The notes below the pieces were generated by a model. It saw nothing but the letters and a program-made list of their open reading frames with translations. It did no database searches and had not been told where the DNA came from. The translations under genes were made by a program, and so were the position numbers. Positions 8,688-16,507 of a stretch of DNA of 64,000 nucleotides are shown here, piece after piece. Each line of letters begins with the position of its first letter. The stretch's first letter is position 1. Source of the stretch: an uncultured Acidimicrobiales bacterium (GTDB lineage Bacteria > Actinomycetota > Acidimicrobiia > Acidimicrobiales > Hopanoidiivorantaceae); the NCBI GenBank assembly GCA_958295755.1, contig OY282367.1, forward strand, positions 1,864,022 to 1,928,021, in the 5' to 3' direction.

Positions 8688-9188
8688 TTAGCAAAAAATG
8701 GCGGGACGGGCACTGTCGCACACATCATCCAAGCCGCATTCTTCATTGGCGTAGTTTTCAAGCTCGTCCTCGGCGGTCTCTTGCTCTGGGTCAAAGGCTG
8801 CGCGGAAGTAAGCTTCCAAGTCTTCACCTTCGCGCAGTTCTTGAAGATCTCTAGTGGCGTCTTGTAGCCTCTTGACGGTTGAGCGTATGTCTCTGGGGGC
8901 GACTGCGACGAGAGTGCCGTAGTAAGAAACTTCATCGTTCTGACTGGTGCTGTCAACCCCAGTGCTGTCATCCCCGGCACTATCATCTCTAGAGCTGTCA
9001 TCCCCGGTACTGTCAGACCCACTGCTGTCAAGCAGACGAGTGCAGAAAGCTACAAGGTCGCCTTGATAATCGTCACCACGATTCCAAATCACAAAAGCCA
9101 GAGAACCTAACGCCGCCAACACGACCAACAAACCTACGGCCTTGAGTGCCCCTCTCCTAGAGGGATGGCTAGGTAATTCATTCGTCAC
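8688..9188 (-). CDS. Membrane-anchored protein with Ser/Asp repeat linker, unknown function
   Basis: A 166-residue protein with a short cytoplasmic N-terminus, one membrane segment (about residues 15-35, VGLLVVLAALGSLAFVIW) and an outer part. The outer part has a repeat-rich acidic linker (units like DDSTG, DDSSR, DDSAG at about 55-75) followed by a helical domain containing FCTRLLD, RDIRSTVKRLQDATRDLQELREGE and a cysteine pair near the end (EECGLDDVCDSA). The linker is encoded by 15-bp repeats. I do not recognise the family. It sits between the ferredoxin and the alcohol dehydrogenases without clear operon linkage. Start is GTG. Confidence 0.6.
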   Translation of the reverse strand: MTNELPSHPSRRGALKAVGLLVVLAALGSLAFVIWNRGDDYQGDLVAFCTRLLDSSGSDSTGDDSSRDDSAGDDSTGVDSTSQNDEVSYYGTLVAVAPRDIRSTVKRLQDATRDLQELREGEDLEAYFRAAFDPEQETAEDELENYANEECGLDDVCDSARPAIFC

Positions 9189-9240
9189 AGATTAAGGTTT
9201 TTCGCTCCCGACTATCCAAGTGGCTTTCTGCCTCTGCCCG

Positions 9241-10326
9241 CTATAACGCAACCACTTGGCGGATTACATCGCCGCTGCGACAAGCGTCTATGCCATCGTT
9301 GATTTCGTCAAAACTGAGCGTGCGATCAATCATATTTGGCAAGTCAAGCTGACCGCCTTCGCAGAGTCGCAACAGGCGGTGGAAATCCACACGGGCGTTT
9401 GTGCTGCCGTAAAGCGAACCACAGATGATTTTCTCAGTTGAGACCAACTCCAAAGGGCTGAACTCAATAAGTTCGTCTGAGCCAGCCACGCCCACGAAGC
9501 AGCAAGTGCCGCCTCGGCGAGTCATGTCGTATGCTTGGCGCATCGCTTTCGTGTTGCCGATACATTCAAGGGCAAAGTCGAATCCGTGCCCGCCGGTAAT
9601 TTCGCCCATGGTGTCGGGCAACTCTTCAGGAGTCACCGCATGAGTTGCGCCTAGCTCTTTTACCCTGTCGAACTTCTCTGTCTTTAAGTCAACAGCTACT
9701 ATCTCGGCCGCTCCTGCGATCTTGGCACCTTGGATAGCCGATACACCAACACCCCCTGCGCCGAAAACCACCACAGAAGAGCCGGGCGTAACCTTAGCCG
9801 TATTGATAGACGCACCCACGCCTGTCATCACTCCGCAACCGATCAGCGAAGCGATGTCTAGAGGGATGTCTTTATCTATTCTCACAACCCCTAGTTCTGG
9901 TAGCACGGTGTAATCGGCGAAGGTGCCTAGACGGATCATTCCTGCCATCTCTTCGCCACCTTGAATGAATGTGTTGTATGGGCGGCTCATGTCGCCGATG
10001 ACTTCTTGACAAAGGTTGGGCTTGTGGAACTTCTGACAGAAATCGCAACCACCGCAGGGTGGCGACCAGACCGCAATCACATGGTCGCCTACCGACACGC
10101 GGCTCACATCTTTGCCGACTTCTTCCACGATTCCTGCGCCTTCATGGCCCAACACCAACGGTGCTCCCAGTGAAACGGTGCCGTTCATAGCTGAGATATC
10201 GGAGTGGCAGATGCCAGAGTGCGTGATTCGCACACGGATATCGTTGGGGCCTGGGGAGATGGTTTCGGCATCGGTGCAGAGATCTAGATGTTCGTCTCCG
10301 ATTTCTCTCAAAATTGCTGCTCGCAT
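9241..10326 (-). CDS. Zinc-dependent alcohol dehydrogenase, copy 1
   Basis: A 361-residue medium-chain dehydrogenase. Catalytic zinc residues: Cys40 in GICHSD and His61-Glu62 in GHEGAG. The structural zinc site is Cys91, Cys94, Cys97 and Cys106 in CGGCDFC followed by LC. The NAD(P)-binding FGAGGVGVSAIQGAK is at about residue 188. It would oxidise alcohols (or reduce aldehydes) in the acyl/alcohol catabolic region; the substrate is unknown. A good Shine-Dalgarno (AAAGGTAA) precedes the ATG. It is one of two tandem copies: residues 159-258 are identical in protein sequence to those of the gene at 10405-11490, while the N-terminal and C-terminal parts differ, suggesting duplication with later gene conversion. 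Confidence 0.9.
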   Translation of the reverse strand: MRAAILREIGDEHLDLCTDAETISPGPNDIRVRITHSGICHSDISAMNGTVSLGAPLVLGHEGAGIVEEVGKDVSRVSVGDHVIAVWSPPCGGCDFCQKFHKPNLCQEVIGDMSRPYNTFIQGGEEMAGMIRLGTFADYTVLPELGVVRIDKDIPLDIASLIGCGVMTGVGASINTAKVTPGSSVVVFGAGGVGVSAIQGAKIAGAAEIVAVDLKTEKFDRVKELGATHAVTPEELPDTMGEITGGHGFDFALECIGNTKAMRQAYDMTRRGGTCCFVGVAGSDELIEFSPLELVSTEKIICGSLYGSTNARVDFHRLLRLCEGGQLDLPNMIDRTLSFDEINDGIDACRSGDVIRQVVAL

Positions 10327-10404
10327 CTGAAATTACCTTTCTGTCGTGACGAAGGTCTGCTCCGCGAGGCGGCACGAAGACTGCTCCATCTACTTTTGCA
10401 CAGC

Positions 10405-11490
10405 TCAGAATTCAACCACTTGGCGGATGACATCGCCGCTGCGACAAGCATCTATGCCATCGTTGATTTCGTCAAAACTGAGCGTGCGGTCTATCATGCT
10501 TCTCAAGTCAAGCTGACCGCCTTCGCAAAGCCTCAGCAGGCGGTGGAAGTCCACACGGGCGTCAGTGCCGCCGTAATAAGAGCCGACAAGGTTTTTCTCG
10601 CCGTAGAACAGCTCAAACGCACTGAATTGCACGAATTCGTCCAAACGCCCCACACCCACGATGCAACAAGTGCCGCCACGACGGGTCACATCAAATGCTT
10701 GACGCATCACGGCTGGGTTCCCGATGCATTCAAGAGCGAAGTCAAATCCGTGACCGCCGGTGATCTCGCCCATAGTGTCGGGCAACTCTTCAGGAGTCAC
10801 CGCATGAGTTGCACCTAGCTCTTTTACCCTGTCGAACTTTTCTGTTTTGAGATCTACAGCCACGATCTCGGCCGCGCCTGCGATTTTGGCACCTTGAATA
10901 GCCGACACGCCGACTCCGCCTGCGCCGAAAACCACCACAGAAGAGCCGGGCGTAACCTTAGCCGTGTTGATAGACGCGCCTACGCCTGTCATCACTCCGC
11001 AACCGATGAGTGAGGCAGTATCAAGCGGGATGTCTTTGTCGATTTTGACCATTCCCAGCTCCGGCAACACGGTACTTTCGGCGAATGTTCCGGTGCGGGC
11101 CATCGCCCCAATCTCTTCGCCGCCTTGAATGAAGGTGTTGATCGGGCGGCTGGCATCCATCATCACTTCTTGGCAGAGGTTGGGCCGGTGGAACTTGTTG
11201 CAGAAGTCGCAAGCCCCGCAGGGTGGCGACCAGACGGCGATTACATGATCGCCAACTGCTACACGGCTCACATCTTTGCCGACTTCTTCCACGATGCCGG
11301 CACCTTCATGGCCTAGCACTGATGGCGCGCCCTGAGGGATGGTGCCGTTCATGGCTGAAACATCAGAGTGGCAGATACCGGAGTGGGTGATTTTGATGCG
11401 GACATCGCTAGGGCCCGGGTCGATGGTTTCAACATCGGTGCAGAGATCGAGATGCTCGTCTCCGACTTCTCTTAAGATTGCTGCTCGCAT
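10405..11490 (-). CDS. Zinc-dependent alcohol dehydrogenase, copy 2
   Basis: Same length (361 residues) and same zinc and cofactor motifs as the neighbouring copy, about 80 bases upstream of it. Differences cluster in the substrate-side regions: residues 107-150 (QEVMMDASRPINT against QEVIGDMSRPYNT) and the C-terminal third (VGRLDEFVQFSAFELFYGEKNLVG against VAGSDELIEFSPLELVSTEKIICG). This suggests different substrate ranges. AGAAAGG lies upstream of the ATG. The 5' flank carries four 14-bp tandem repeats. Many silent base differences from copy 1 show that the pair is not an assembly duplicate. Confidence 0.9.
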   Translation of the reverse strand: MRAAILREVGDEHLDLCTDVETIDPGPSDVRIKITHSGICHSDVSAMNGTIPQGAPSVLGHEGAGIVEEVGKDVSRVAVGDHVIAVWSPPCGACDFCNKFHRPNLCQEVMMDASRPINTFIQGGEEIGAMARTGTFAESTVLPELGMVKIDKDIPLDTASLIGCGVMTGVGASINTAKVTPGSSVVVFGAGGVGVSAIQGAKIAGAAEIVAVDLKTEKFDRVKELGATHAVTPEELPDTMGEITGGHGFDFALECIGNPAVMRQAFDVTRRGGTCCIVGVGRLDEFVQFSAFELFYGEKNLVGSYYGGTDARVDFHRLLRLCEGGQLDLRSMIDRTLSFDEINDGIDACRSGDVIRQVVEF

Positions 11491-11501
11491 TTGCTTGCCT
11501 T

Positions 11502-11557
11502 TCTATTGGAGTTGGTCTATTGGAGTTGGTCTATTGGAATTGATCTATTGGAGTTGA
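11502..11557 (-). repeat. 14-bp tandem repeat (four units) upstream of the second alcohol dehydrogenase
   Basis: Four consecutive units of TCTATTGGAGTTGG type start 12 bases from the ATG; the first two are identical and the others carry one or two changes. The unit nearest the gene runs directly into the AGAAAGG ribosome-binding site. Confidence 0.9.
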
Positions 11558-11610
11558 TTTACTTAAGTTGGCTTGTGTTGGGATTTATATGTTGGGATTT
11601 ATCTGAAATT

Positions 11611-13668
11611 TTAGCTTCTAGTAAAAGGCTTGGCTTGATAGATTTCTCGTAGCTCTTGCTTCAGTAGTTTCCCGCTGGGGTTGCGAGGCACTTCATCCAC
11701 ATATTCAAGCTGTTCAGGTATGGCCTGTTTGCGAAACCCTTTGCTCGCCAGGAACTCTTGCATCTGCACAAACTCTAGAGGTTCAGCACCTTGAGCGGTT
11801 GAGACGATGGCACATGCCCGCTCGCCTGTCACTTCGTCGAGCAAACCTACAACAGCCACATCTTCAACATTGGGATGCTCATAAAGCGTGTCTTCTATCT
11901 CTTTGGCCGAGATGTTCTCGCCATGTCGGATGATGATGTCTTTGAGACGTCCTGTGATGATCACATAGCCTTCATCGTCAAACATACCTAGGTCGCCAGT
12001 GCGGAAATAACCGTTTTCATCAAAGCCTTCCGCGTTGAGGCTTTCGTCTAAGTAGCCGAGCATGAGCTGAGGTGCTTTGACGCGTAGCTCGCCTTCCTCG
12101 CCAGAGGCTGCCAAGGTGTTATCGTGTTTGACGACTCTCAGATCTACGCCAGGCATCGGTTTGCCTTCGGTTTCTGCCAGTTTCTCATCAGGATCTGTCA
12201 CGCCGCAAAGCGTCAAAATGGGTGCCTCGGTTAACCCCCAGCCCGACACAACCCCGACACCGCCGACCTCTTCTTTGATGTCGTAGTGCATCTGGGGAGG
12301 CTTAGGGGCACCACCGCCAGGACAACAGCGAACTTTCGGAAAGATTGGCTCATCTGGTCTTAGCCGCTGCACATTCAGATACGCCTGATGGAAAGGTGTG
12401 CCCGAGCCTGCGATGGTAACATCTTCACTAGCCATGAAATCCACGGTTGCTTGGCCTGTAAAGGCTTCGGTGAGCAGGTTGCAGATGCCGTATTGCAGCG
12501 AGGTAAACAGCCAAGTGATACCACCTATATGGGTGAAGGGAAACGCCAAAATGGAGCGGTCATCAGGGATGCATTGGAATCGCTCACCCATGGATAGCGA
12601 GATAGCAGCCATGGAAGAGTCGGTATGGCGTGCGCCTTTGGGGTCGGCGGTTGTGCCTGAGGTATAGAGCAACCAGCGCATCGGGGGTGTCTGGCCCGGC
12701 GTCGGCACAGTCGGCATTGGAGGTAAAGTCGCTGGGTCGCCAACGGGGAAGTTCCCCGGCGTGGCAACTAGTACGCCCATGTCTACGCCCATGTCTTGGG
12801 AAGTTGCAGATGCCGCCCCATCAGATGCCTGGCCGTCAGACACCTGGCCGTCAGACACCTGGCCGTCTGAGAGTGCAGCGTGGCTTGCGGCGATGCCATT
12901 TGCCATAGCCCCGAAGTCGAACCCTTGCCACACTCCCGGCACTATCAGCAAACGGCTTCTAGCCTGACGAGAGCAGAAACCCACCTCTCGCTCACGATAG
13001 ATCGGGATAATAGGATTTTGAACGACGCCTATGCGGTTGAGAGCAGCAGCAAGCACTACCGAGTCGATCCAAGTAGGTAGCTGCCACGAAACTACATCTC
13101 CTTCTCGCAGTCCGAAAGGCTCAGCGTAAAAGCCAGCCGCCATAGCTTCGGCGCGATCGCAGAACTCACGGAAAGTCACACGTTGTCCGTGGTCGTCCAC
13201 AAGCATTTCACGATCAGGGGTAGCAGCTAATCTTGCGTTGATGAGCTCCCAGAGATTGCCACCGGTGATTGGCATTTGCCAGGCTCGCACCGGGCCGCCG
13301 CTTTCGGGCCACTCTATGTGGGCTTGCACATGGGTGCCAGCTTCGTTAATCCAGCCGTGACCTTTCGCAAACTCCAACATGGCACTGAAGCCGTCTTCCC
13401 ACTCTTGGCTGAGTGCCCGACCTTGGCTACCCTGCTCTTGGCCACGGCTACTCTGCTCTTGGCTACTCACCCAGCCACGCACTGCGTCTATAGAAACCCA
13501 GAGGTGTGCGCCATCTCCTTTCTCAAAGGCGACATCGCCTAGAGCTTCGGCAACTTCGCGCACATCCAGCCCGTCTGCTGCTAGATGAAACTGTTTGAAG
13601 TTGTCAGATTCGGCGACTGTGACCTCTGCATCGGTCTTTGCGCCGCCTTTGGGCACGGTGATAATCAT
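11611..13668 (-). CDS. AMP-forming acyl-CoA synthetase with an N-terminal extra domain
   Basis: A 685-residue ANL-superfamily enzyme that activates a carboxylic acid to acyl-AMP and then acyl-CoA. It has the P-loop YTSGTTADPKGARHTD (335-350), the GWGLTEAP motif, YFRTGDLG, and the C-terminal lysine segment PRNPSGKLLKQELR. Residues 1-125 form an extension not usual in the family, containing DGLDVREVAEALGDVAF and WINEAGTHVQAHIEWPE, with its own repeat-rich linker (SSQEQSSRGQEQGSQG). A second insertion of repeated SDGQV units lies at 267-284. It sits directly after the PII gene and close to acyl-CoA dehydrogenase and LLM genes, consistent with entry of an unknown acid into a beta-oxidation-like route. 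The substrate cannot be read. Confidence 0.88.
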   Translation of the reverse strand: MIITVPKGGAKTDAEVTVAESDNFKQFHLAADGLDVREVAEALGDVAFEKGDGAHLWVSIDAVRGWVSSQEQSSRGQEQGSQGRALSQEWEDGFSAMLEFAKGHGWINEAGTHVQAHIEWPESGGPVRAWQMPITGGNLWELINARLAATPDREMLVDDHGQRVTFREFCDRAEAMAAGFYAEPFGLREGDVVSWQLPTWIDSVVLAAALNRIGVVQNPIIPIYREREVGFCSRQARSRLLIVPGVWQGFDFGAMANGIAASHAALSDGQVSDGQVSDGQASDGAASATSQDMGVDMGVLVATPGNFPVGDPATLPPMPTVPTPGQTPPMRWLLYTSGTTADPKGARHTDSSMAAISLSMGERFQCIPDDRSILAFPFTHIGGITWLFTSLQYGICNLLTEAFTGQATVDFMASEDVTIAGSGTPFHQAYLNVQRLRPDEPIFPKVRCCPGGGAPKPPQMHYDIKEEVGGVGVVSGWGLTEAPILTLCGVTDPDEKLAETEGKPMPGVDLRVVKHDNTLAASGEEGELRVKAPQLMLGYLDESLNAEGFDENGYFRTGDLGMFDDEGYVIITGRLKDIIIRHGENISAKEIEDTLYEHPNVEDVAVVGLLDEVTGERACAIVSTAQGAEPLEFVQMQEFLASKGFRKQAIPEQLEYVDEVPRNPSGKLLKQELREIYQAKPFTRS

Positions 13669-13756
13669 CGTTTCACAACCCTGCCCGCCACAACTCTGTC
13701 CGCAACAACTCTGCCTGCTCCAACCCTGGCCGCTCCAACCCTGTCCACTCCCCCGA

Positions 13757-14095
13757 CTAGATGGCGATGTCTCCTTCTTCGCCTGTGCGAATGCGGATCA
13801 TCTGCTCCACATTTGTAACCCAAATTTTGCCATCGCCGATGTGTCCTGTTCGCACTGTGGCCACAACAGTATCTATGACCTTTTGCACCAAATCGTCTGT
13901 CACGACTATCTGAATCGTGGATTTGGGTGTGAAGGCTATCTGATACTCGGTGCCTCGATAAGTTTCTGTATGTCCACCTTGGCGACCAAACCCTTGTGTC
14001 TCAAAAACTGACATTCCGTGCACATCCAACTGCTGCAATGCTTCTTTTATATTTTCAACTTGGTGTGGCCGCACAACTGAAGTGATCATCTTCAT
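13757..14095 (-). CDS. glnB: PII nitrogen-regulatory signal protein
   Basis: A 112-residue PII trimer subunit. The T-loop GHTETYRGTEYQ is intact, including Tyr46 and the modifiable Tyr51, and the C-terminal signature TGHIGDGKIWV is present with the ATP/2-oxoglutarate-binding residues around it; the tail ends in RIRTGEEGDIAI. PII senses 2-oxoglutarate and ATP/ADP and regulates ammonium transport and glutamine synthetase. Unusually, no amtB, glnA or glnD is next to it. It overlaps the LLM gene end by 4 bases (ATGA) and is followed by the acyl-CoA synthetase, so it may be co-transcribed with catabolic genes. glnB and glnK cannot be told apart here. Confidence 0.92.
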   Translation of the reverse strand: MKMITSVVRPHQVENIKEALQQLDVHGMSVFETQGFGRQGGHTETYRGTEYQIAFTPKSTIQIVVTDDLVQKVIDTVVATVRTGHIGDGKIWVTNVEQMIRIRTGEEGDIAI

Positions 14096-15252
14096 GAAAC
14101 TCTCCTTGCCGTCGGGAATGTATTGTTGCTTAGTCTAGTAGAGCTTCGGAAGTGCGGAATGATAGTCTCGCCATAGGCTTGGATTGTTTCCATGATGGCT
14201 TCGTGAGGGACGGTTCCCATCTGCATGATGCACATGATCTCATCAGCACCTAGATTTTGCAGCTCGGTTATGTAACCGATGGCGTCATCTGTGTTACCGT
14301 AAGCATGCTCTAGGTTGTAGGTGCTAGCACTGTTGGGAGTCAGGGGGATTTCCATCTCGCTGATCTTGGCCACATAACGTTCTTTAGACTTCTCCATCTC
14401 AGCTATGGCATCGTCATCATCTGAGCCGGCATTGGGTGGCGGCATGCCGAGGTTCCAATGCATGATGGCCTCAGCGAAGAACCGCTGACCACGGGCACCG
14501 ATGCGAAACGCTTCGTCGCGGTCGTCTAGCACGATAGTAGGGCAAAGGGCTGAAAAATGCACTGTGGGTTGCGATGTTACGAAACGACTGCCATCGGTTT
14601 CTTCAAGGGCTTCGTCGTATATCTCGCGCAGGGTGCGGATTTCGTCTAAGCCAGCAAAACCCAAAGTGAGCGCGCCGACTCCCAGCTCTGCTGCCAGCTT
14701 CACGGTGTCGCGTTTAGTGCAGGCTAGATACAGCGGCGGGTGAGGCATTTGGATGGGACGCGGGATGATAGGGTGCGGGGTGATTTCAAGTGAGCCGTGC
14801 CATTCAAACTCTTCTTCTAGCCAGACGCGCGACAATATTTGTAGCGACTCTTCCACTTGATCGTAGGTGTCTTCGGGTTGCACTCCGAATGCCGACATCT
14901 CTTGTAGGGTGGCTCCCCGCCCGGCACCCACATCCAGACGACCACCCGATAAAGAGTCGAGCGTGGCGACTCTTTCAGCTACTCGTAGCGGATGGTTATA
15001 GCCAAATGGCATGCAGACCACGCCGTGACCGAGGCGGATGTGCGAGGTTTTAGCCGCAACATAAGTTAGGAAAATTTCTGGTGCGCTCATGTGTGCATAC
15101 CACTTGAGACAGTGATGCTCTACGGCCCAGATGCGGTCGAAGCCCATCTCTTCGGCAAATACTGCCTGCTCTACACAGTCGTGCAACAGCTGCCGTTCGA
15201 ATTCTGGCGAAGTGTCGGCTGTCTGCGCCTCAAAAATCATTGAAAATTGCAT
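14092..15252 (-). CDS. LLM-class (luciferase-like) flavin-dependent monooxygenase
   Basis: A 386-residue TIM-barrel bacterial luciferase-like protein: MQFSMIFEAQ start, AVEHHCLKWYAHMSAP, HIRLGHGVVCMPFGYNHPLRVAERVATLD and LSGGRLDVGAGRG are hallmarks. The family uses FMNH2 or F420H2 for oxygenation or reduction; the substrate is unknown. The reading frame extends a further 68 codons upstream, but this part overlaps the acyl-CoA dehydrogenase gene and is unlike the family. The ATG at 15252, with GAGGGCC about 6 bases upstream and 10 bases after the dehydrogenase stop codon, is the better start. It overlaps glnB by 4 bases. Confidence 0.87.
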   Translation of the reverse strand: MQFSMIFEAQTADTSPEFERQLLHDCVEQAVFAEEMGFDRIWAVEHHCLKWYAHMSAPEIFLTYVAAKTSHIRLGHGVVCMPFGYNHPLRVAERVATLDSLSGGRLDVGAGRGATLQEMSAFGVQPEDTYDQVEESLQILSRVWLEEEFEWHGSLEITPHPIIPRPIQMPHPPLYLACTKRDTVKLAAELGVGALTLGFAGLDEIRTLREIYDEALEETDGSRFVTSQPTVHFSALCPTIVLDDRDEAFRIGARGQRFFAEAIMHWNLGMPPPNAGSDDDDAIAEMEKSKERYVAKISEMEIPLTPNSASTYNLEHAYGNTDDAIGYITELQNLGADEIMCIMQMGTVPHEAIMETIQAYGETIIPHFRSSTRLSNNTFPTARRVS

Positions 15253-15262
15253 GTTGTGGCCC

Positions 15263-16486
15263 TCAACTTGTCGGAATGTCTTTGAAGGCAATGCCCTTGT
15301 CGACTCTGTGCTCTGACGGCAAGCCAAGTACCTTTTCACCGATGGTGTTGCGCTGGATGTTGTCGGTGCCTCCGCCGATGCGCACTCCCCACTGGCTGAG
15401 GAAATCTTGAACCCAACGTCCTTCGTCAACTCCGTCACTGCTAGAGAGTGTGCCATACGGGCCGCAGAGTTCCATCACCAGATTGCCGATGTCATGTGAG
15501 AGCAACGACAGCGACAACTTCGTGATAGAGCTTTCGGGGCCGGGCGGCTCGCCTTTCGTAGCTGCCGTGCGAGATCGGTAGCCGAGATATTTGAGAAGCT
15601 CTATCTTGATGCCAACATCTACGATCTTCTGTCGTATTAGGGGGTCGTCAGCTGCGCCGAAACGGCTGGCTAGCGCAAAAAGATCTTGCATAGATGCACG
15701 GCTACCGCCGCCTCCGATGAGAGTGCGCTCGTTTGAAAGAGTAGTCATAATAGGTGCCCATCCGCCATGCACTTCTCCCACAATGTTTTCGTGTGGAATA
15801 CGAACATCGGTAAGAAATACCTCATTGAAGTGGGCAACTCCTGTGATCTGCACCAAGGGGCGCACATCTATGCCCGGCGTGGTCATATCCACCAGAAAAT
15901 AGGTGATACCTCTGTGCTTGACAGCTTCAGTATCGCTACGGGTGAGCAAAATGCCCCAGTCACTGTTTTGCGCTCCCGAAGTCCAGACTTTCTGGCCGTT
16001 TATGACCCACTCATCGCCGTCACGCACTGCCATCGTGCGAAGCCCGCCAAGGTCTGAGCCTGCACCCGGCTCTGAAAACAGCTGACACCAGCAGTCTTGG
16101 CCATTTAGCATTCGTGGGAGATAGTGCTCTTGCTGTTCTTTAGTGCCGTGGGCGATGATTGTAGGGCCGACCATACCGATGCTCACTGCGAAAATCCCCG
16201 AAGCTGAAATGCGTTTTGCCTCTTCCTCTTTGAAGATGCCCTCCATGATGCCTGTGATCCCCTGTCCGCCGAATTCTTTCGGCCATGTCAGCCCTGCCCA
16301 GCCGTTTTCATACTTGATGCGCTGCCAGTCGCGGCATCGCTGCACATACGCCTTCTCCTCAGCAGGGTCTGAAATGTACATAGAAGAAGAGTCGTCTTGC
16401 CCCCCCACTTGTGGCGCAAACTCTTCTAGAAACTCAACTGCCTTCTGCCTGAACTCAGCCTGCTCAGGCGTATCTTCAAAATCCAT
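15263..16486 (-). CDS. Acyl-CoA dehydrogenase
   Basis: A 407-residue FAD enzyme of the ACAD superfamily. It shows the middle-domain signature CQLFSEPGAGSDLGGLRTMAV, WVINGQKVWTSGAQ and the C-terminal FAD-contacting GGTDNIQRNTIGEKVLGLP. It introduces a trans-2 double bond into an acyl-CoA and passes electrons to electron-transfer flavoprotein. The catalytic base is not where a typical short-chain enzyme would show it clearly, which fits the actinobacterial FadE group acting on bulky substrates such as steroid or branched chains; this is an inference. It is translated with the LLM gene just downstream and follows an ABC ATPase gene. Confidence 0.88.
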   Translation of the reverse strand: MDFEDTPEQAEFRQKAVEFLEEFAPQVGGQDDSSSMYISDPAEEKAYVQRCRDWQRIKYENGWAGLTWPKEFGGQGITGIMEGIFKEEEAKRISASGIFAVSIGMVGPTIIAHGTKEQQEHYLPRMLNGQDCWCQLFSEPGAGSDLGGLRTMAVRDGDEWVINGQKVWTSGAQNSDWGILLTRSDTEAVKHRGITYFLVDMTTPGIDVRPLVQITGVAHFNEVFLTDVRIPHENIVGEVHGGWAPIMTTLSNERTLIGGGGSRASMQDLFALASRFGAADDPLIRQKIVDVGIKIELLKYLGYRSRTAATKGEPPGPESSITKLSLSLLSHDIGNLVMELCGPYGTLSSSDGVDEGRWVQDFLSQWGVRIGGGTDNIQRNTIGEKVLGLPSEHRVDKGIAFKDIPTS

Positions 16487-16507
16487 AGGAGATTATCTTA
16501 TATAACT

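Noticed and set aside
8669..9031. 120-residue minus-strand frame rich in VPGMTAL units
   Set aside because: It is a second frame of the repeat linker in the 166-residue protein, which has the better start and a membrane helix.
9241..11490. Assembly duplication of the alcohol dehydrogenase
   Set aside because: The copies differ at many silent sites and have different N- and C-terminal thirds, so both are real.
15253..15456. N-terminal extension of the LLM oxidoreductase
   Set aside because: These 68 codons overlap the acyl-CoA dehydrogenase gene and do not resemble the family; a good ribosome-binding site precedes the ATG at 15252.
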